From contig NZ_FNVO01000007.1 of assembly GCF_900108175.1 (NCBI RefSeq), forward strand, positions 223,866-287,865: a DNA stretch of 64,000 nucleotides, given 5' to 3'. Each line of letters opens with the position of its first letter. Positions within the stretch are counted from its first letter, which is position 1. The notes beneath the pieces are model-generated. The model made no database searches, had not been told where the DNA came from, and saw only the letters and a program-made list of their open reading frames with translations. Shown here piece after piece: positions 8,871 through 17,049 of this stretch. This DNA is from Thermomonospora echinospora (lineage in GTDB: Bacteria > Actinomycetota > Actinomycetes > Streptosporangiales > Streptosporangiaceae). The translations under genes and the position numbers were made by a program.

Positions 8871-9824
8871 TCAGCGGGAGGCCACGTCTACCGGGCGGGC
8901 GGGAACAGCGGGCGCGGTCCGCACGCGGGCCCGCTGCGTCCAGGCGACACAGGCCACCACGATGATCGCGGCCGGCCAGGTGGCGCCGCCGAGCCGCTCG
9001 CCCAGCAGCCAGGTCGACCAGGCCAGCGTGAGGATCGGCTGGGCGAGCTGAAACTGGCCCGCCTTGGCCACCCCGATTCGGGCCATCCCCGCGTACCAGG
9101 CGAAGAAGCCCAGGAACATCGAGAAGGCGGACACATAGCCGAACCCGATCACCGACCTGGCCGTCCACTCCTGCTCGGTGGTGGCCAGCAGCACGGCGGT
9201 CACCGGGACCGAGACCGGCGCCGCCAGCACCAGCGCCCAGGAGATCACCCGCCAGCCTGGCATCTCGCGGGCCAGTCGCCCGCCCTCGGCGTAGCCGTAG
9301 GCCGCGGTGACCAGCGCGCCCACCAGCAGCAGGTCGGCCACGGTGGCGGTGCCGCCGCCCTCGGCCAGGGTGAAGGCGGTGATGGTCAGTGCGCCCACCG
9401 CGGCGGCGGCCCAGAACGCCGGGGAGGGGCGCTCGCGGGTGCGCAGCACCGCGAAGATCGCGGTGGCAGCGGGCAGCAACCCGATCAGCACGGCGCCGTG
9501 CGCGGCCGAGGCGCCGTGGTCGAGGGCGAGCGTGGACAGCACCGGAAAGCCGAAGACGACGCCGAACCCGACCGCCAGCAGTCCCGGCCAGTACCGCAGG
9601 GCCGGGGGGCGGGCCCGGACGGCGGCCAGCGCGACGGCGCCCAGCAGCGCGGCCACGACGGCGCGGCCCACGCCGATGAGGTACGGGTCGAGACCGTCGA
9701 GCGCGTAGACCGTGGCGGGCAGCGAGAAGGAGAAGACCAGTACACCGAGCGCGGCCTGCCCAGCCCCGCCGAGCCCGCCGAGCGCTATCGGCCGAGACTC
9801 AGTAGCGCTATCCTCATTTTTCAT
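8871..9824 (-). CDS. EamA/DMT-family transporter
   Basis: A 317-residue inner-membrane protein with about ten hydrophobic segments in two EamA repeats, typical of drug/metabolite transporters that export amino acids, purines or related metabolites. Start ATG at 9822-9824. This codon shares two bases with the start codon of the divergent MocR-type regulator (CATG), so a leaderless transcript is likely. Gene pairs of a MocR regulator and a divergent transporter usually mean that the regulator controls the transporter. The substrate cannot be read from the sequence. Confidence 0.85.
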   Translation of the reverse strand: MKNEDSATESRPIALGGLGGAGQAALGVLVFSFSLPATVYALDGLDPYLIGVGRAVVAALLGAVALAAVRARPPALRYWPGLLAVGFGVVFGFPVLSTLALDHGASAAHGAVLIGLLPAATAIFAVLRTRERPSPAFWAAAAVGALTITAFTLAEGGGTATVADLLLVGALVTAAYGYAEGGRLAREMPGWRVISWALVLAAPVSVPVTAVLLATTEQEWTARSVIGFGYVSAFSMFLGFFAWYAGMARIGVAKAGQFQLAQPILTLAWSTWLLGERLGGATWPAAIIVVACVAWTQRARVRTAPAVPARPVDVASR

Positions 9825-9858
9825 GATTCAGGATAGCAGTATCGCCACTCTTGCCGAT
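9781..9858. promoter_or_regulatory. Symmetric divergent promoter/operator over two overlapping start codons
   Basis: GCTATCCT (9807-9814) and AGGATAGC (9830-9837) form a perfect dyad centred on the overlapping ATGs at 9822-9825. Each arm supplies a TATCCT -10 box, 8 bp before the plus-strand ATG and 5 bp before the minus-strand ATG, so both mRNAs are probably leaderless. AGCGCTATC is also directly repeated at 9781-9789 and 9804-9812 (23-bp period). ATCGGC (9787-9792) and its inverse GCCGAT (9853-9858) sit at the -35 distance on each side. Direct repeats two helical turns apart suit a MocR-type regulator. Confidence 0.65.
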
Positions 9859-11226
9859 CTGCTGCGCGGTGAGGTAGCCCGGCTGCGTCCCGGCCAGCGG
9901 CTGCCCTCCAGCCGGGCGATCGTGGAGCGGCACCGGGTCAGCCCGGTCACGGTGTCCCGGGCGCTGGCCCGGCTGGCGGCCGAGGGACTGGTGGTCACCC
10001 GGCCCGGCAGCGGCACGTTCGTCGCCGAGCGCCCCCGCCCGGCGCGGGCCCCGCGGCCGGCCGACCACGGCTGGCAGGCCGTCGCGCTGGGCGACCGGAC
10101 GGTGGACCCGGCGGGCCTGACCGGGCTGCTCACCGCACCGCCCGAGGGCATCATCCCGCTGGGCTGCGGCTACCTGCTGGCGTCCCTGCAGCCCCTGCAG
10201 GCCCTGGCGACGGCGGCGGCCCGGGCAGCACGGCGGCCGGACGCCTGGGAACGGCCGCCGCTGGCCGGGATCGACGGGTTGCGCACCTGGTTCGCCCGCG
10301 CGATCGGCGGCCAGATCACCCCCGCGGACGTGCTGATCACCGACGGCGGGCAGCACGCCATCACGATCGCGCTGCGCGCGTTGCTGCCGCCGGGTGCCCC
10401 GCTGCTGGTGGAGTCGCCCACCTACCAGGGGGCGCTGGCGGTGGCGCGGGCGGCCGGGCTGCACACGGTGCCGGTGCCGGTGGACGACGAGGGGGTACGG
10501 CCCGACCTGCTCGCGGACGCATTCGCGATGACGGGCGCACGGGTGTTCTACTGCCAGCCCACGTTCCAGAACCCGACCGGGGCGGTGCTGACGGGCGAGC
10601 GGCGCCGCCAGGTGCTGGCGGTGGCCCGGGCCGCCGGGGCGTTCGTCGTCGAGGACGACTTCGCGCGGCACCTCGGCGTCGAGCCCGCTCCCGCCCCGCT
10701 GGCCGCCGACGACCCGGACGGCCGGGTGGTGCACATCGCCTCGCTGACCAAGGCGAGTGCGCCGAGCCTGCGGATCGCGGCGCTGACGGCCCGCGGGCCG
10801 GTGGCCGAGCGGCTGCGCGCCGTCCAGGTGGTGGACTCCTTCTTCCCGTCCCGTCATCTCCAGGAGACGGCGCTGGAGCTGGTCAGCTCACCGGCGTGGG
10901 AGCGCCATCGGCGGACGGTGCGCACCGCGCTGCGCGACCGGCGGGACGCGCTCGCCGCCGCACTGGCCCGTGAGCTGCCGGAGCTGCGGTTCGAGCCGCC
11001 CGGCGGCGGGATGTACCTGTGGGTCCGGCTGCCAGACGGGGTGGACGAGACGACGCTGGTGGAGGCGGCATGGCGGGAAGGGGTCCTGGTGAACCCGGGA
11101 CGCCCCTGCTTCCCGGCCGAGCCCGACGGCCCCCATCTGCGGATCAGCTTCGGGATGGCCGCCTCGGAGGCCGAGTTGGCCGAAGGGGTCCGGCGGCTGG
11201 CCCGGGCGCTGGCCACGATGACGTAG
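9823..11226 (+). CDS. MocR-type GntR/aminotransferase-fold transcriptional regulator
   Basis: A 467-residue fusion of a GntR winged helix (about 5-70, with RLPSSRAIVERHRVSPVTVSRALARL) and a fold-type I aminotransferase domain (about 95-465). The PLP-binding lysine is K310 (SLTKASAPSLR) and the PLP aspartate lies in VVEDDF (278-279); YCQPTFQNPTG is also family-typical. Such proteins sense PLP or a PLP adduct and regulate vitamin B6, GABA or taurine genes, usually a neighbour. The start ATG at 9823-9825 overlaps the divergent EamA start, so it probably regulates that gene and itself. No pdxST genes are nearby, so PdxR identity is not supported. Confidence 0.9.
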   Translation: MIQDSSIATLADLLRGEVARLRPGQRLPSSRAIVERHRVSPVTVSRALARLAAEGLVVTRPGSGTFVAERPRPARAPRPADHGWQAVALGDRTVDPAGLTGLLTAPPEGIIPLGCGYLLASLQPLQALATAAARAARRPDAWERPPLAGIDGLRTWFARAIGGQITPADVLITDGGQHAITIALRALLPPGAPLLVESPTYQGALAVARAAGLHTVPVPVDDEGVRPDLLADAFAMTGARVFYCQPTFQNPTGAVLTGERRRQVLAVARAAGAFVVEDDFARHLGVEPAPAPLAADDPDGRVVHIASLTKASAPSLRIAALTARGPVAERLRAVQVVDSFFPSRHLQETALELVSSPAWERHRRTVRTALRDRRDALAAALARELPELRFEPPGGGMYLWVRLPDGVDETTLVEAAWREGVLVNPGRPCFPAEPDGPHLRISFGMAASEAELAEGVRRLARALATMT

Positions 11227-11255
11227 CGCTCGACCGCATAACCGGTGATCGCGAT

Positions 11256-11822
11256 ATGCCGTGTCATTACGATGGAGGGGTGACCGGCTCGGACGCCGCC
11301 CTGCTCCTGCGGGACTTCGTCAACACGCTCGATATGGACAGCTCCACCGATGCGCTCGCCGCCCCGGACGGGCTCGGCCGGTGGCTGGCCGAGCACGGCC
11401 TGCCCGCGTCCGGCTCCCCGGCCCCCGGCGAGGAGGAGTTGGCCATCGCCGTCGCGCTGCGCGAGGGGCTGCGCGCCGCGATGCTCGGCCACCACGGGTC
11501 CGGTGCGGAGGACGTCCCCGCGCAACTGCAGGACGTGCTGGCCCTGCTGCCGCTGCGGGTGGCGCTGACCCCCGCCGGGCCGGCGCTCGTCCCCGCCTGC
11601 GGCGGAGCACTGGGCGCGCTGGCCGGGCTGGCGGCGGCGATCACGGACGCGGCGGCGGACGGAAGCTGGCGGCGGCTGAAGGTCTGCCCGCAGGACACCT
11701 GCCGATGGGCGTTCCTGGACACTTCCAAGAACCGCTCCCGCACCTGGTGCTCGATGCGGGTGTGCGGCAACCGCACCAAGACCCGGGCGTACCGGGCCCG
11801 CCGCCGCTCCGGAACGCCCTGA
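11256..11822 (+). CDS. CGNR zinc-finger protein (ABATE domain)
   Basis: A putative transcriptional regulator of about 188 residues. The N-terminal ABATE-type domain carries the LLLRDFVNTLD opening. The C-terminal treble-clef zinc finger has the family motif in order: CPQDTC, a RWAFLDTSKNRSRTWCS segment, then VCGNRTKTR. The finger probably binds DNA. Start options are the ATG at 11256 and a GTG at 11280; GGAGG at 11274-11278 is too close to serve the GTG, so the ATG is preferred, with low certainty. It follows the MocR-type gene by 29 bp on the same strand. Confidence 0.85.
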   Translation: MPCHYDGGVTGSDAALLLRDFVNTLDMDSSTDALAAPDGLGRWLAEHGLPASGSPAPGEEELAIAVALREGLRAAMLGHHGSGAEDVPAQLQDVLALLPLRVALTPAGPALVPACGGALGALAGLAAAITDAAADGSWRRLKVCPQDTCRWAFLDTSKNRSRTWCSMRVCGNRTKTRAYRARRRSGTP

Positions 11823-11890
11823 CGGCGCGTTCCGGAGCATCCGCTATAGCCTGGCTCCGCCACCCACGACGATCAACGGAGAGGACGGTC

Positions 11891-12445
11891 ATGGCCGACG
11901 TCGGCGTACGGCCCGCCCGCCGGGCGGATGCGGCGGCGGTCGCCGACATCCAGGTGCGGGCCTGGCGGGAGGGTTACCGGGATCTGCTGCCGGCCGCCGT
12001 GCTCGCCGAGGTGACCGGCCCGCAGGCCGTGGCGGTGTGGCGGGACCGCTGGACCGAGGCCGCCACCGCCCCGCCCGGACCGCGGCACCGGCTGCTGGTC
12101 GCCGTCTCCGCCGACCTGGTGGTCGGCTTCGCCGCGCACGCCCCCGCCACGGACCCCGACCTGGACCCGGCCGTCACCGCCGAACTGGTGACGCTGCTGG
12201 TCGACCCGCTGCACGGCCGCGCCGGGCACGGCAGCCGACTGCTGGCCGCCACCGCCGACCTGCTGCGCGAGGACGGCTTCGGCACCGTGGTCGCCTGGGT
12301 CTTCGAGGGGGACACCGCGATGCGCCGCTTCCTGGGCTCGGCGGGCTGGGCGCCCGACGGGGCCCGGCGCACCCTGGACATGGGCGAACCCGTCGTGATG
12401 ATCCGGCTGCACACCGATATATCCGCCGGTGGCGGCCGGGACTGA
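11891..12445 (+). CDS. GNAT-family N-acetyltransferase
   Basis: A 184-residue acetyl-CoA-dependent acetyltransferase. The GNAT core is visible: ADAAAVADIQVRAWREGYRDL at the N-terminus, the V-L-P-x-x-x-G-x-G-x-G/S-type loop DPLHGRAGHGSRLL for the CoA pyrophosphate, and the final AMRRFLGSAGWAPDG strand-helix typical of small-molecule or RimI-like acetylases. The start ATG at 11891 has a purine-rich ribosome binding site (GGAGAGGA). The substrate is unknown. The position between a CGNR regulator and an MFS exporter would suit a detoxification role, but that is inference. Confidence 0.85.
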   Translation: MADVGVRPARRADAAAVADIQVRAWREGYRDLLPAAVLAEVTGPQAVAVWRDRWTEAATAPPGPRHRLLVAVSADLVVGFAAHAPATDPDLDPAVTAELVTLLVDPLHGRAGHGSRLLAATADLLREDGFGTVVAWVFEGDTAMRRFLGSAGWAPDGARRTLDMGEPVVMIRLHTDISAGGGRD

Positions 12446-12593
12446 TTCCTGGGCGCCTGTGCACGGCTCCTCCGCCGCCGCCCCGGGCACGCCGCCGGGC
12501 CGCCCGGCCCGGGGTCCTTGCGGAGGGGCCGGAGCAGACCCTTCGGCCCTGGCGGTTATGTTGGAGACGTACCTTCCGTCCGTGCGTCCACCA

Positions 12594-12632
12594 GTACGTT
12601 CCCCTCGCACGTTCCCACCGCACGTTCCCGAG
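12594..12632 (+). repeat. Three 13-bp direct repeats in MFS leader
   Basis: Units at 12594-12606, 12607-12619 and 12620-12632 share the core (G)yACGTTCCC followed by three variable bases. The array ends 13 bp before the TTG start of the MFS gene. Repeats this close to a start suggest a regulator or translational control. The 11-mer GTACGTTCCCC is also present, inverted, at 7721-7731. Confidence 0.6.
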
Positions 12633-12645
12633 CCAGGATGATCGA

Positions 12646-14307
12646 TTGAGCGCGCCCGCGACCGCCACCTCCACCTCACCCGACGCGGAGCGTTCCAGCC
12701 GACGCCGACGCCGGCTGGCCCTGGTGATCATGAGCCTGGGCGTCTCGCTGATCGTGGTGGACGCCACCATCGTCAACGTCCTGATCCCGCAGATGGTCGA
12801 CGGGCTGGGGCTGACCACCGACGACGCCCAGTGGGTCACCTCCAGCTATCCGATGGTCTTCGCGGCGCTGCTGATCCCGCTCGGGCGGGCCGGCGACCTG
12901 GTCGGGCGGCGCCGGATGTTCCTGCTGGGGGTGGCGGTGTTCATGGCTGCCAGCCTGCTGGCGGCGGCGGCACCGGGTGGCACCTCGCTGGTGGCCGCCC
13001 GGGCGCTGCAGGGCGTCGGCGCCTCGATGATCATGCCGGCCACGCTGTCCACGGTGAACGCGATGTTCACCGGGCGGGAGCGGGCCGTCGCCTTCGGGAT
13101 CTGGGGATCGCTGATCGGCGGGATGGCCGCGCTGGGCCCGCTGCTGGGCGGCGCGATCGCAACCTCGCTGAGCTGGCGCTGGGCGTTCGGGATCAACCTG
13201 CCGCTGGGGCTGGCGCTGATCGCCGGGGCGCTGGCGTTCATGCCCGAGACCCGGCAGCCGCAGGTGCGCGGCGTCGACTGGGCCGGCGGGGCGCTGGCCA
13301 TGCTGGGCATGGGCGCGCTGGTCTGCGGGATCATCGAGGGCCCCTGGTACGGCTGGTGGACGCCGCTGCGGCCGTTCGGCCTCGGGCCGTTCGACTGGCC
13401 GCTGGGCGGGCTCTCGCCGGTGCCGGTGGCGCTGTTCCTCGGAGTCGTGCTGCTCGCCGCCCTGGCCGTGGTCGAACGGGCGCGCAGCGCGGCCGGGCGG
13501 CCGGTGATGCTGGATCCGGCGCTGCTGCGGATCGCGTCCTTCCGCCAGGGGAACCTGACCGCCGGGCTGGTCAGCGTGGGCGAGCTGGGACTGCTGTTCG
13601 TGCTGCCGCTGTTCCTGGTGGGGGTGCACGGCGACTCGCCCCTGCAGATCAGTGTGGCCATCCTGCCGCTGGCCGTGGGCGCGTTCCTGGCCGGGCCGTT
13701 CGCGGGACGGCTGGCCGCCCGGCGGGGCGCCCACCAGGTGGTGCGGCTGGGCCTGGCGCTGGAGGTCGTCGCGGTGCTGGCGATCGGGCTGACCCTGACG
13801 GCCACCACCGGCGGCTGGGGGCTGGCCCCGTGGATGCTGACCTACGGGGTCGGGCTAGGCCTGGCCTCCGCGCAGCTGACCAGCGTGTGCCTGGCCGACG
13901 TCCCGCCCGCCCACGCCGGGCAGGCCTCCGGCACCCAGTCGACGTCGCGCCAGCTCGGCGCGGCGCTGGGCATCGCGCTCATCGGCACCGTGTTCGCCAC
14001 CGGCCTCGGCCGCCAGATGGCCGACCGGCTGGAGCGGACGGCGCTGCCCGCCGACCGGCAGGCCGCCGTCGTCCACGAGCTGCGCAAGAGCGCCGGCACG
14101 TACGCCCGCGACCTGCACCGCACGCCGGGGGCGCGGATCGAGGCTCAGGCCGCCGGTGAGAGCTTGGCCGCCGCCACCCGGGACGCCATGCTGGCCACCT
14201 CCGCCGTCCTCACGCTGGGCCTGGCGATGAGCCTGCGGCTGCGCCCGGACGGCGCGCCGCATCGGGAAGAATCAGACCCCATGACAACGCACGAGATCGG
14301 AGCGTGA
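12646..14307 (+). CDS. DHA2-type MFS multidrug exporter (14 TMS)
   Basis: A 553-residue proton-coupled exporter with about 14 membrane segments. Visible motifs are VDATIVNVLIP in TM1, motif A GRAGDLVGRRRM between TM2 and TM3, and the RALQGVGASMIMPATLS stretch. This pattern is typical of EmrB/QacA-type drug/H+ antiporters. A hydrophilic, helix-rich loop (ADRLERTALPADRQAAVVHELRKS) precedes the last TM. The start is TTG at 12646-12648, with AGGATGATCGA upstream. The menA start follows the stop by 3 bp. The ligand is unknown; the three leader repeats suggest regulation. Confidence 0.88.
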   Translation: MSAPATATSTSPDAERSSRRRRRLALVIMSLGVSLIVVDATIVNVLIPQMVDGLGLTTDDAQWVTSSYPMVFAALLIPLGRAGDLVGRRRMFLLGVAVFMAASLLAAAAPGGTSLVAARALQGVGASMIMPATLSTVNAMFTGRERAVAFGIWGSLIGGMAALGPLLGGAIATSLSWRWAFGINLPLGLALIAGALAFMPETRQPQVRGVDWAGGALAMLGMGALVCGIIEGPWYGWWTPLRPFGLGPFDWPLGGLSPVPVALFLGVVLLAALAVVERARSAAGRPVMLDPALLRIASFRQGNLTAGLVSVGELGLLFVLPLFLVGVHGDSPLQISVAILPLAVGAFLAGPFAGRLAARRGAHQVVRLGLALEVVAVLAIGLTLTATTGGWGLAPWMLTYGVGLGLASAQLTSVCLADVPPAHAGQASGTQSTSRQLGAALGIALIGTVFATGLGRQMADRLERTALPADRQAAVVHELRKSAGTYARDLHRTPGARIEAQAAGESLAAATRDAMLATSAVLTLGLAMSLRLRPDGAPHREESDPMTTHEIGA

Positions 14308-14310
14308 TCG

Positions 14311-15177
14311 GTGGCCACGCTTGCGCAGTGGATCGCCGGATCCCGTCCCCGCACCCTGCCCGCCTCCCTGGTCCCGGTCATCGCCGGCACCGGTGTCGCC
14401 GTCGGCGCGGGCCACGCCGTGTGGTGGCGCGCCGGGCTGGCCGGGATCGTCGCCCTGGCGCTGCAGGTCGGGGTCAACTACTCCAACGACTACAGCGACG
14501 GCATCCGCGGCACTGACGACGCGCGGGTTGGCCCGCTGCGGCTGGTCGGCTCCGGGGCGGCCCGGCCCCGCAGCGTGCTGGCCGCCGCGCTGGGCTGCTT
14601 CCTGGTCGCCGCCGTCGCCGGGCTGGTGCTGGCCGCGGTGACGACCTGGTGGCTGCTGCTGGTCGGCGCCGCCGCCATCGTTGCCGCCTGGTTCTACACC
14701 GGCGGCAAGAACCCCTACGGCTATCGGGCGCTGGGCGAGGTCTCGGTGTTCGTCTTCTTCGGGCTGGTGGCCGTGGTGGGCACCGTCTACGTGCAGCTCG
14801 AGCGGGTGCCGTGGGAGGCGTGGGCGGCGGCGGTGCCGATCGGGCTGCTGGCGTGCGCGCTGCTGGTGGCCAACAACCTGCGCGACGTCCCCACCGACAC
14901 CGAGTCCGGCAAGCGGACCCTGGCCGTCCTGCTCGGCGGGCCGCGCACCCGGATCCTGTACGCCGCGTGCACGGCCCTGCCGTTCCCCATCGCCCTGGCC
15001 ATGGCCGCCCCGCGCCCGTGGGTGCTGCTGGCGCTGCTGGCCACGCCGCTGTCGCTGCCGCCCACGCAGAAGGTGATGCAGGGAGCCAAGGGCGCCGCGC
15101 TGATCCCGGTGCTGGGCGAGACGGGACGCCTGCAGGTCGCCTACGGCACCCTGCTGGCCGTCGGCCTGGCGCTCTAG
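14311..15177 (+). CDS. menA: 1,4-dihydroxy-2-naphthoate polyprenyltransferase
   Basis: Membrane UbiA-family enzyme that prenylates DHNA to demethylmenaquinone. It has 288 residues and about nine membrane segments. The first Asp-rich motif is NYSNDYSDG followed by RGTDD; the second is NNLRDVPTDTESGKRT. Both are MenA-like. The start GTG at 14311 lies 3 bp after the MFS stop, so the two may be co-transcribed. Other men genes are not in the window. Its stop TAG shares the palindrome CTAG with the stop of the convergent gene. Confidence 0.92.
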   Translation: MATLAQWIAGSRPRTLPASLVPVIAGTGVAVGAGHAVWWRAGLAGIVALALQVGVNYSNDYSDGIRGTDDARVGPLRLVGSGAARPRSVLAAALGCFLVAAVAGLVLAAVTTWWLLLVGAAAIVAAWFYTGGKNPYGYRALGEVSVFVFFGLVAVVGTVYVQLERVPWEAWAAAVPIGLLACALLVANNLRDVPTDTESGKRTLAVLLGGPRTRILYAACTALPFPIALAMAAPRPWVLLALLATPLSLPPTQKVMQGAKGAALIPVLGETGRLQVAYGTLLAVGLAL

Positions 15178-16175
15178 GGGCGCCGCCCGGTCTCCTCCCG
15201 GTCGGTCAGCAGGACGGCCCCGGTCAGGCCCATCAACAGCCCGGCGAGCAGGCCGAACAGCAGTGTGTAGTCGTTCAGCACGGTGCTCTGCTCGCCCAGG
15301 CCGCCCGGCTGCCCCAAGACGACCACCAGCCCGTACAGCGACCAAGCGAAGACGGATCCGGAGCCGACCCAGGCGGCGGCCAGCGGGCGCCACAGCGGGC
15401 CGCTCCCCCGGCGGTACACCAGCGTCAGCAGGCCGCCGGCACCCGCCAGTGCCATGACCGCCCACACTCCGTTGACCAGGGAGGCCGTCGCCGTCCGGAC
15501 CGCGGCGGACTCCTCGGCGATCCCGGCCGTGCCACCGAACGCCCAGTACAGCTGGACGGCGGCGTAGCCGGCGACCAGGACGGCGGCGGCAACGGCCAGC
15601 ACGGCTTGCAGCGGCCTGGTCCTCCCCTGGGCCAGCTCGGCGGTCCCCAGCCGAAACAGGTCCGCCCAGCGGTCCCGGGCGTACAGCGTGAACGCCGCCG
15701 CCAACCCGGCGGCCTGGAGGGTGAAGCCGCCGTAGACCATGGCGTACACCCAGCCCTCCAGCCCCGCTTCGGAGCCTCCCACGCCCGCCGGGCCGGTGAG
15801 GGACTCGATCACCACGACCGGCATGGCGCTCAGCGCGATCGGGGCCAGCAGCCCGACCCCCACCCAGATCGGCGTGAGCACCAGCCACGCCGGGACGTGC
15901 CGCCCCCAGCGATAGGTGAACGTCAGCGCCACCACGGCGGCCAGCGCGTCCATGCCCAGCGTGATCGCGTTGGCCACGTACAGCGCGGAGCCCTCGGCCT
16001 CCGCCGGGTCCTTCCACCCGACGGTGCCGCCGCCCAGCCAGGCGATCTTGAGGGTCAGGTAGGGGACACAGGCGGCGATGGTCAGGTAGCAGGCGGCCAG
16101 CCGTGCGGTCCGAATCCGTCGCCGGTCACGGGGCGCGGCGGGCGCCTGCGGTACGGCATGTGTCGTGGTGGTCAT
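15174..16175 (-). CDS. Multi-pass membrane protein of unknown function
   Basis: A 333-residue protein with about eight or nine hydrophobic segments and short loops. A conserved-looking LKIAWLGGGTVGWKD motif follows the first segment. The start is the ATG at 16173-16175 (MTTTTHAVPQ); the frame is open further upstream, but that part looks non-coding. I recognise no transport or enzyme motif. It converges on menA, with both stops formed by the same CTAG (15174-15177). Confidence 0.75.
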   Translation of the reverse strand: MTTTTHAVPQAPAAPRDRRRIRTARLAACYLTIAACVPYLTLKIAWLGGGTVGWKDPAEAEGSALYVANAITLGMDALAAVVALTFTYRWGRHVPAWLVLTPIWVGVGLLAPIALSAMPVVVIESLTGPAGVGGSEAGLEGWVYAMVYGGFTLQAAGLAAAFTLYARDRWADLFRLGTAELAQGRTRPLQAVLAVAAAVLVAGYAAVQLYWAFGGTAGIAEESAAVRTATASLVNGVWAVMALAGAGGLLTLVYRRGSGPLWRPLAAAWVGSGSVFAWSLYGLVVVLGQPGGLGEQSTVLNDYTLLFGLLAGLLMGLTGAVLLTDREETGRRP

Positions 16176-16265
16176 GCCACCAGCCTGCACGCCCGTACCC
16201 GCGTGGGCCTCCCGCCACAGGACCGATGGGCTCCCCCGTCCGGGGGAGCCCATCGGCCGCGACGG

Positions 16266-16949
16266 TCACGCCGGCAGTGCCCAGTCGATCTCGGGCAGGC
16301 CCGCGTCGGTCAGCGCCTTGTTGACGGCGCTGAACGGGCGGGTGCCGAAGAACTTCTTGGCGCTCAACGGGCTGGGGTGCGCCGACTCGATCACCACGTG
16401 GGCGGGGTTGGTCACCAGCCGGGCCTTCTTGCGCGCGTAGGCCCCCCACAGCACGAACACCACCCGCTCGTCCTTGGCGTTCAGGGCGGTGATGGCGGCG
16501 TCGGTGAACTCCTCCCAGCCCTTGCCCGCGTGGGAGCCCGCCTCGCCCGCCCGGACCGTCAGCACCGCGTTGAGCAGCAGCACGCCCTGCGCCGCCCAGG
16601 GCGTCAGGTCGCCGCTCTTGGCGACCGGCACCTCCAGGTCCGCCGCCAGCTCCTTGTAGATGTTGCGCAGCGACGGCGGCAGCCTGACGCCCTCACGCAC
16701 GCTGAAGCTGAGCCCGTGCGCCTGGCCGGGGCCGTGGTAGGGGTCCTGGCCGAGGATCAACACGCGGGCGTCGTCGTAGCGGCACCGCCGGAAGGCGTTG
16801 AACAGGTCCTCCCGCGCCGGATAGACCGTATGCCGCTCGTACTCGGCCTCGACGAACGCGCCGAGCGCGGCCGTGGCCAGGGGGTCGAGCAGCGGGTCGA
16901 GCCGCTCGCGCCAGTCGGCGGGCAGCAGCTCCATCAGGTCGAGGGACAT
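16266..16949 (-). CDS. ung: Uracil-DNA glycosylase (family 1)
   Basis: Removes uracil from DNA and starts base-excision repair. A 227-residue protein with the water-activating motif GQDPYHG at 67-73 (catalytic D69), LLLNAVLTV, and HPSPLSA with H191 near the C-terminus, all diagnostic of UNG. The start is the ATG at 16947-16949 because GGAGG lies 7 bases upstream; the in-frame ATG at 16971 lacks such a site. It is divergent from modA, and no repair partner is adjacent. Confidence 0.96.
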   Translation of the reverse strand: MSLDLMELLPADWRERLDPLLDPLATAALGAFVEAEYERHTVYPAREDLFNAFRRCRYDDARVLILGQDPYHGPGQAHGLSFSVREGVRLPPSLRNIYKELAADLEVPVAKSGDLTPWAAQGVLLLNAVLTVRAGEAGSHAGKGWEEFTDAAITALNAKDERVVFVLWGAYARKKARLVTNPAHVVIESAHPSPLSAKKFFGTRPFSAVNKALTDAGLPEIDWALPA

Positions 16950-17035
16950 CGTCGGGCCTCCGGGGGAAGTCATCGGACACCCAGGACCCTATGACGGGCC
17001 ACCGACAACGCACCGGCGAAACACGACCTCGGCCC

Positions 17036-17041
17036 TATGAT
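17036..17041 (+). promoter_or_regulatory. -10 box for a leaderless modA mRNA
   Basis: TATGAT lies 8 bp before the modA ATG, which has no ribosome binding site. Transcription would start at or next to the A of the start codon. No clear -35 box is visible. Confidence 0.45.
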
Positions 17042-17049
17042 CACCACAT

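Noticed and set aside
14272-16017. Long minus-strand frame over menA and the membrane protein gene
   Set aside because: It covers two well-supported genes in other frames and its translation is Gln/Gly/Arg-rich without domain features.
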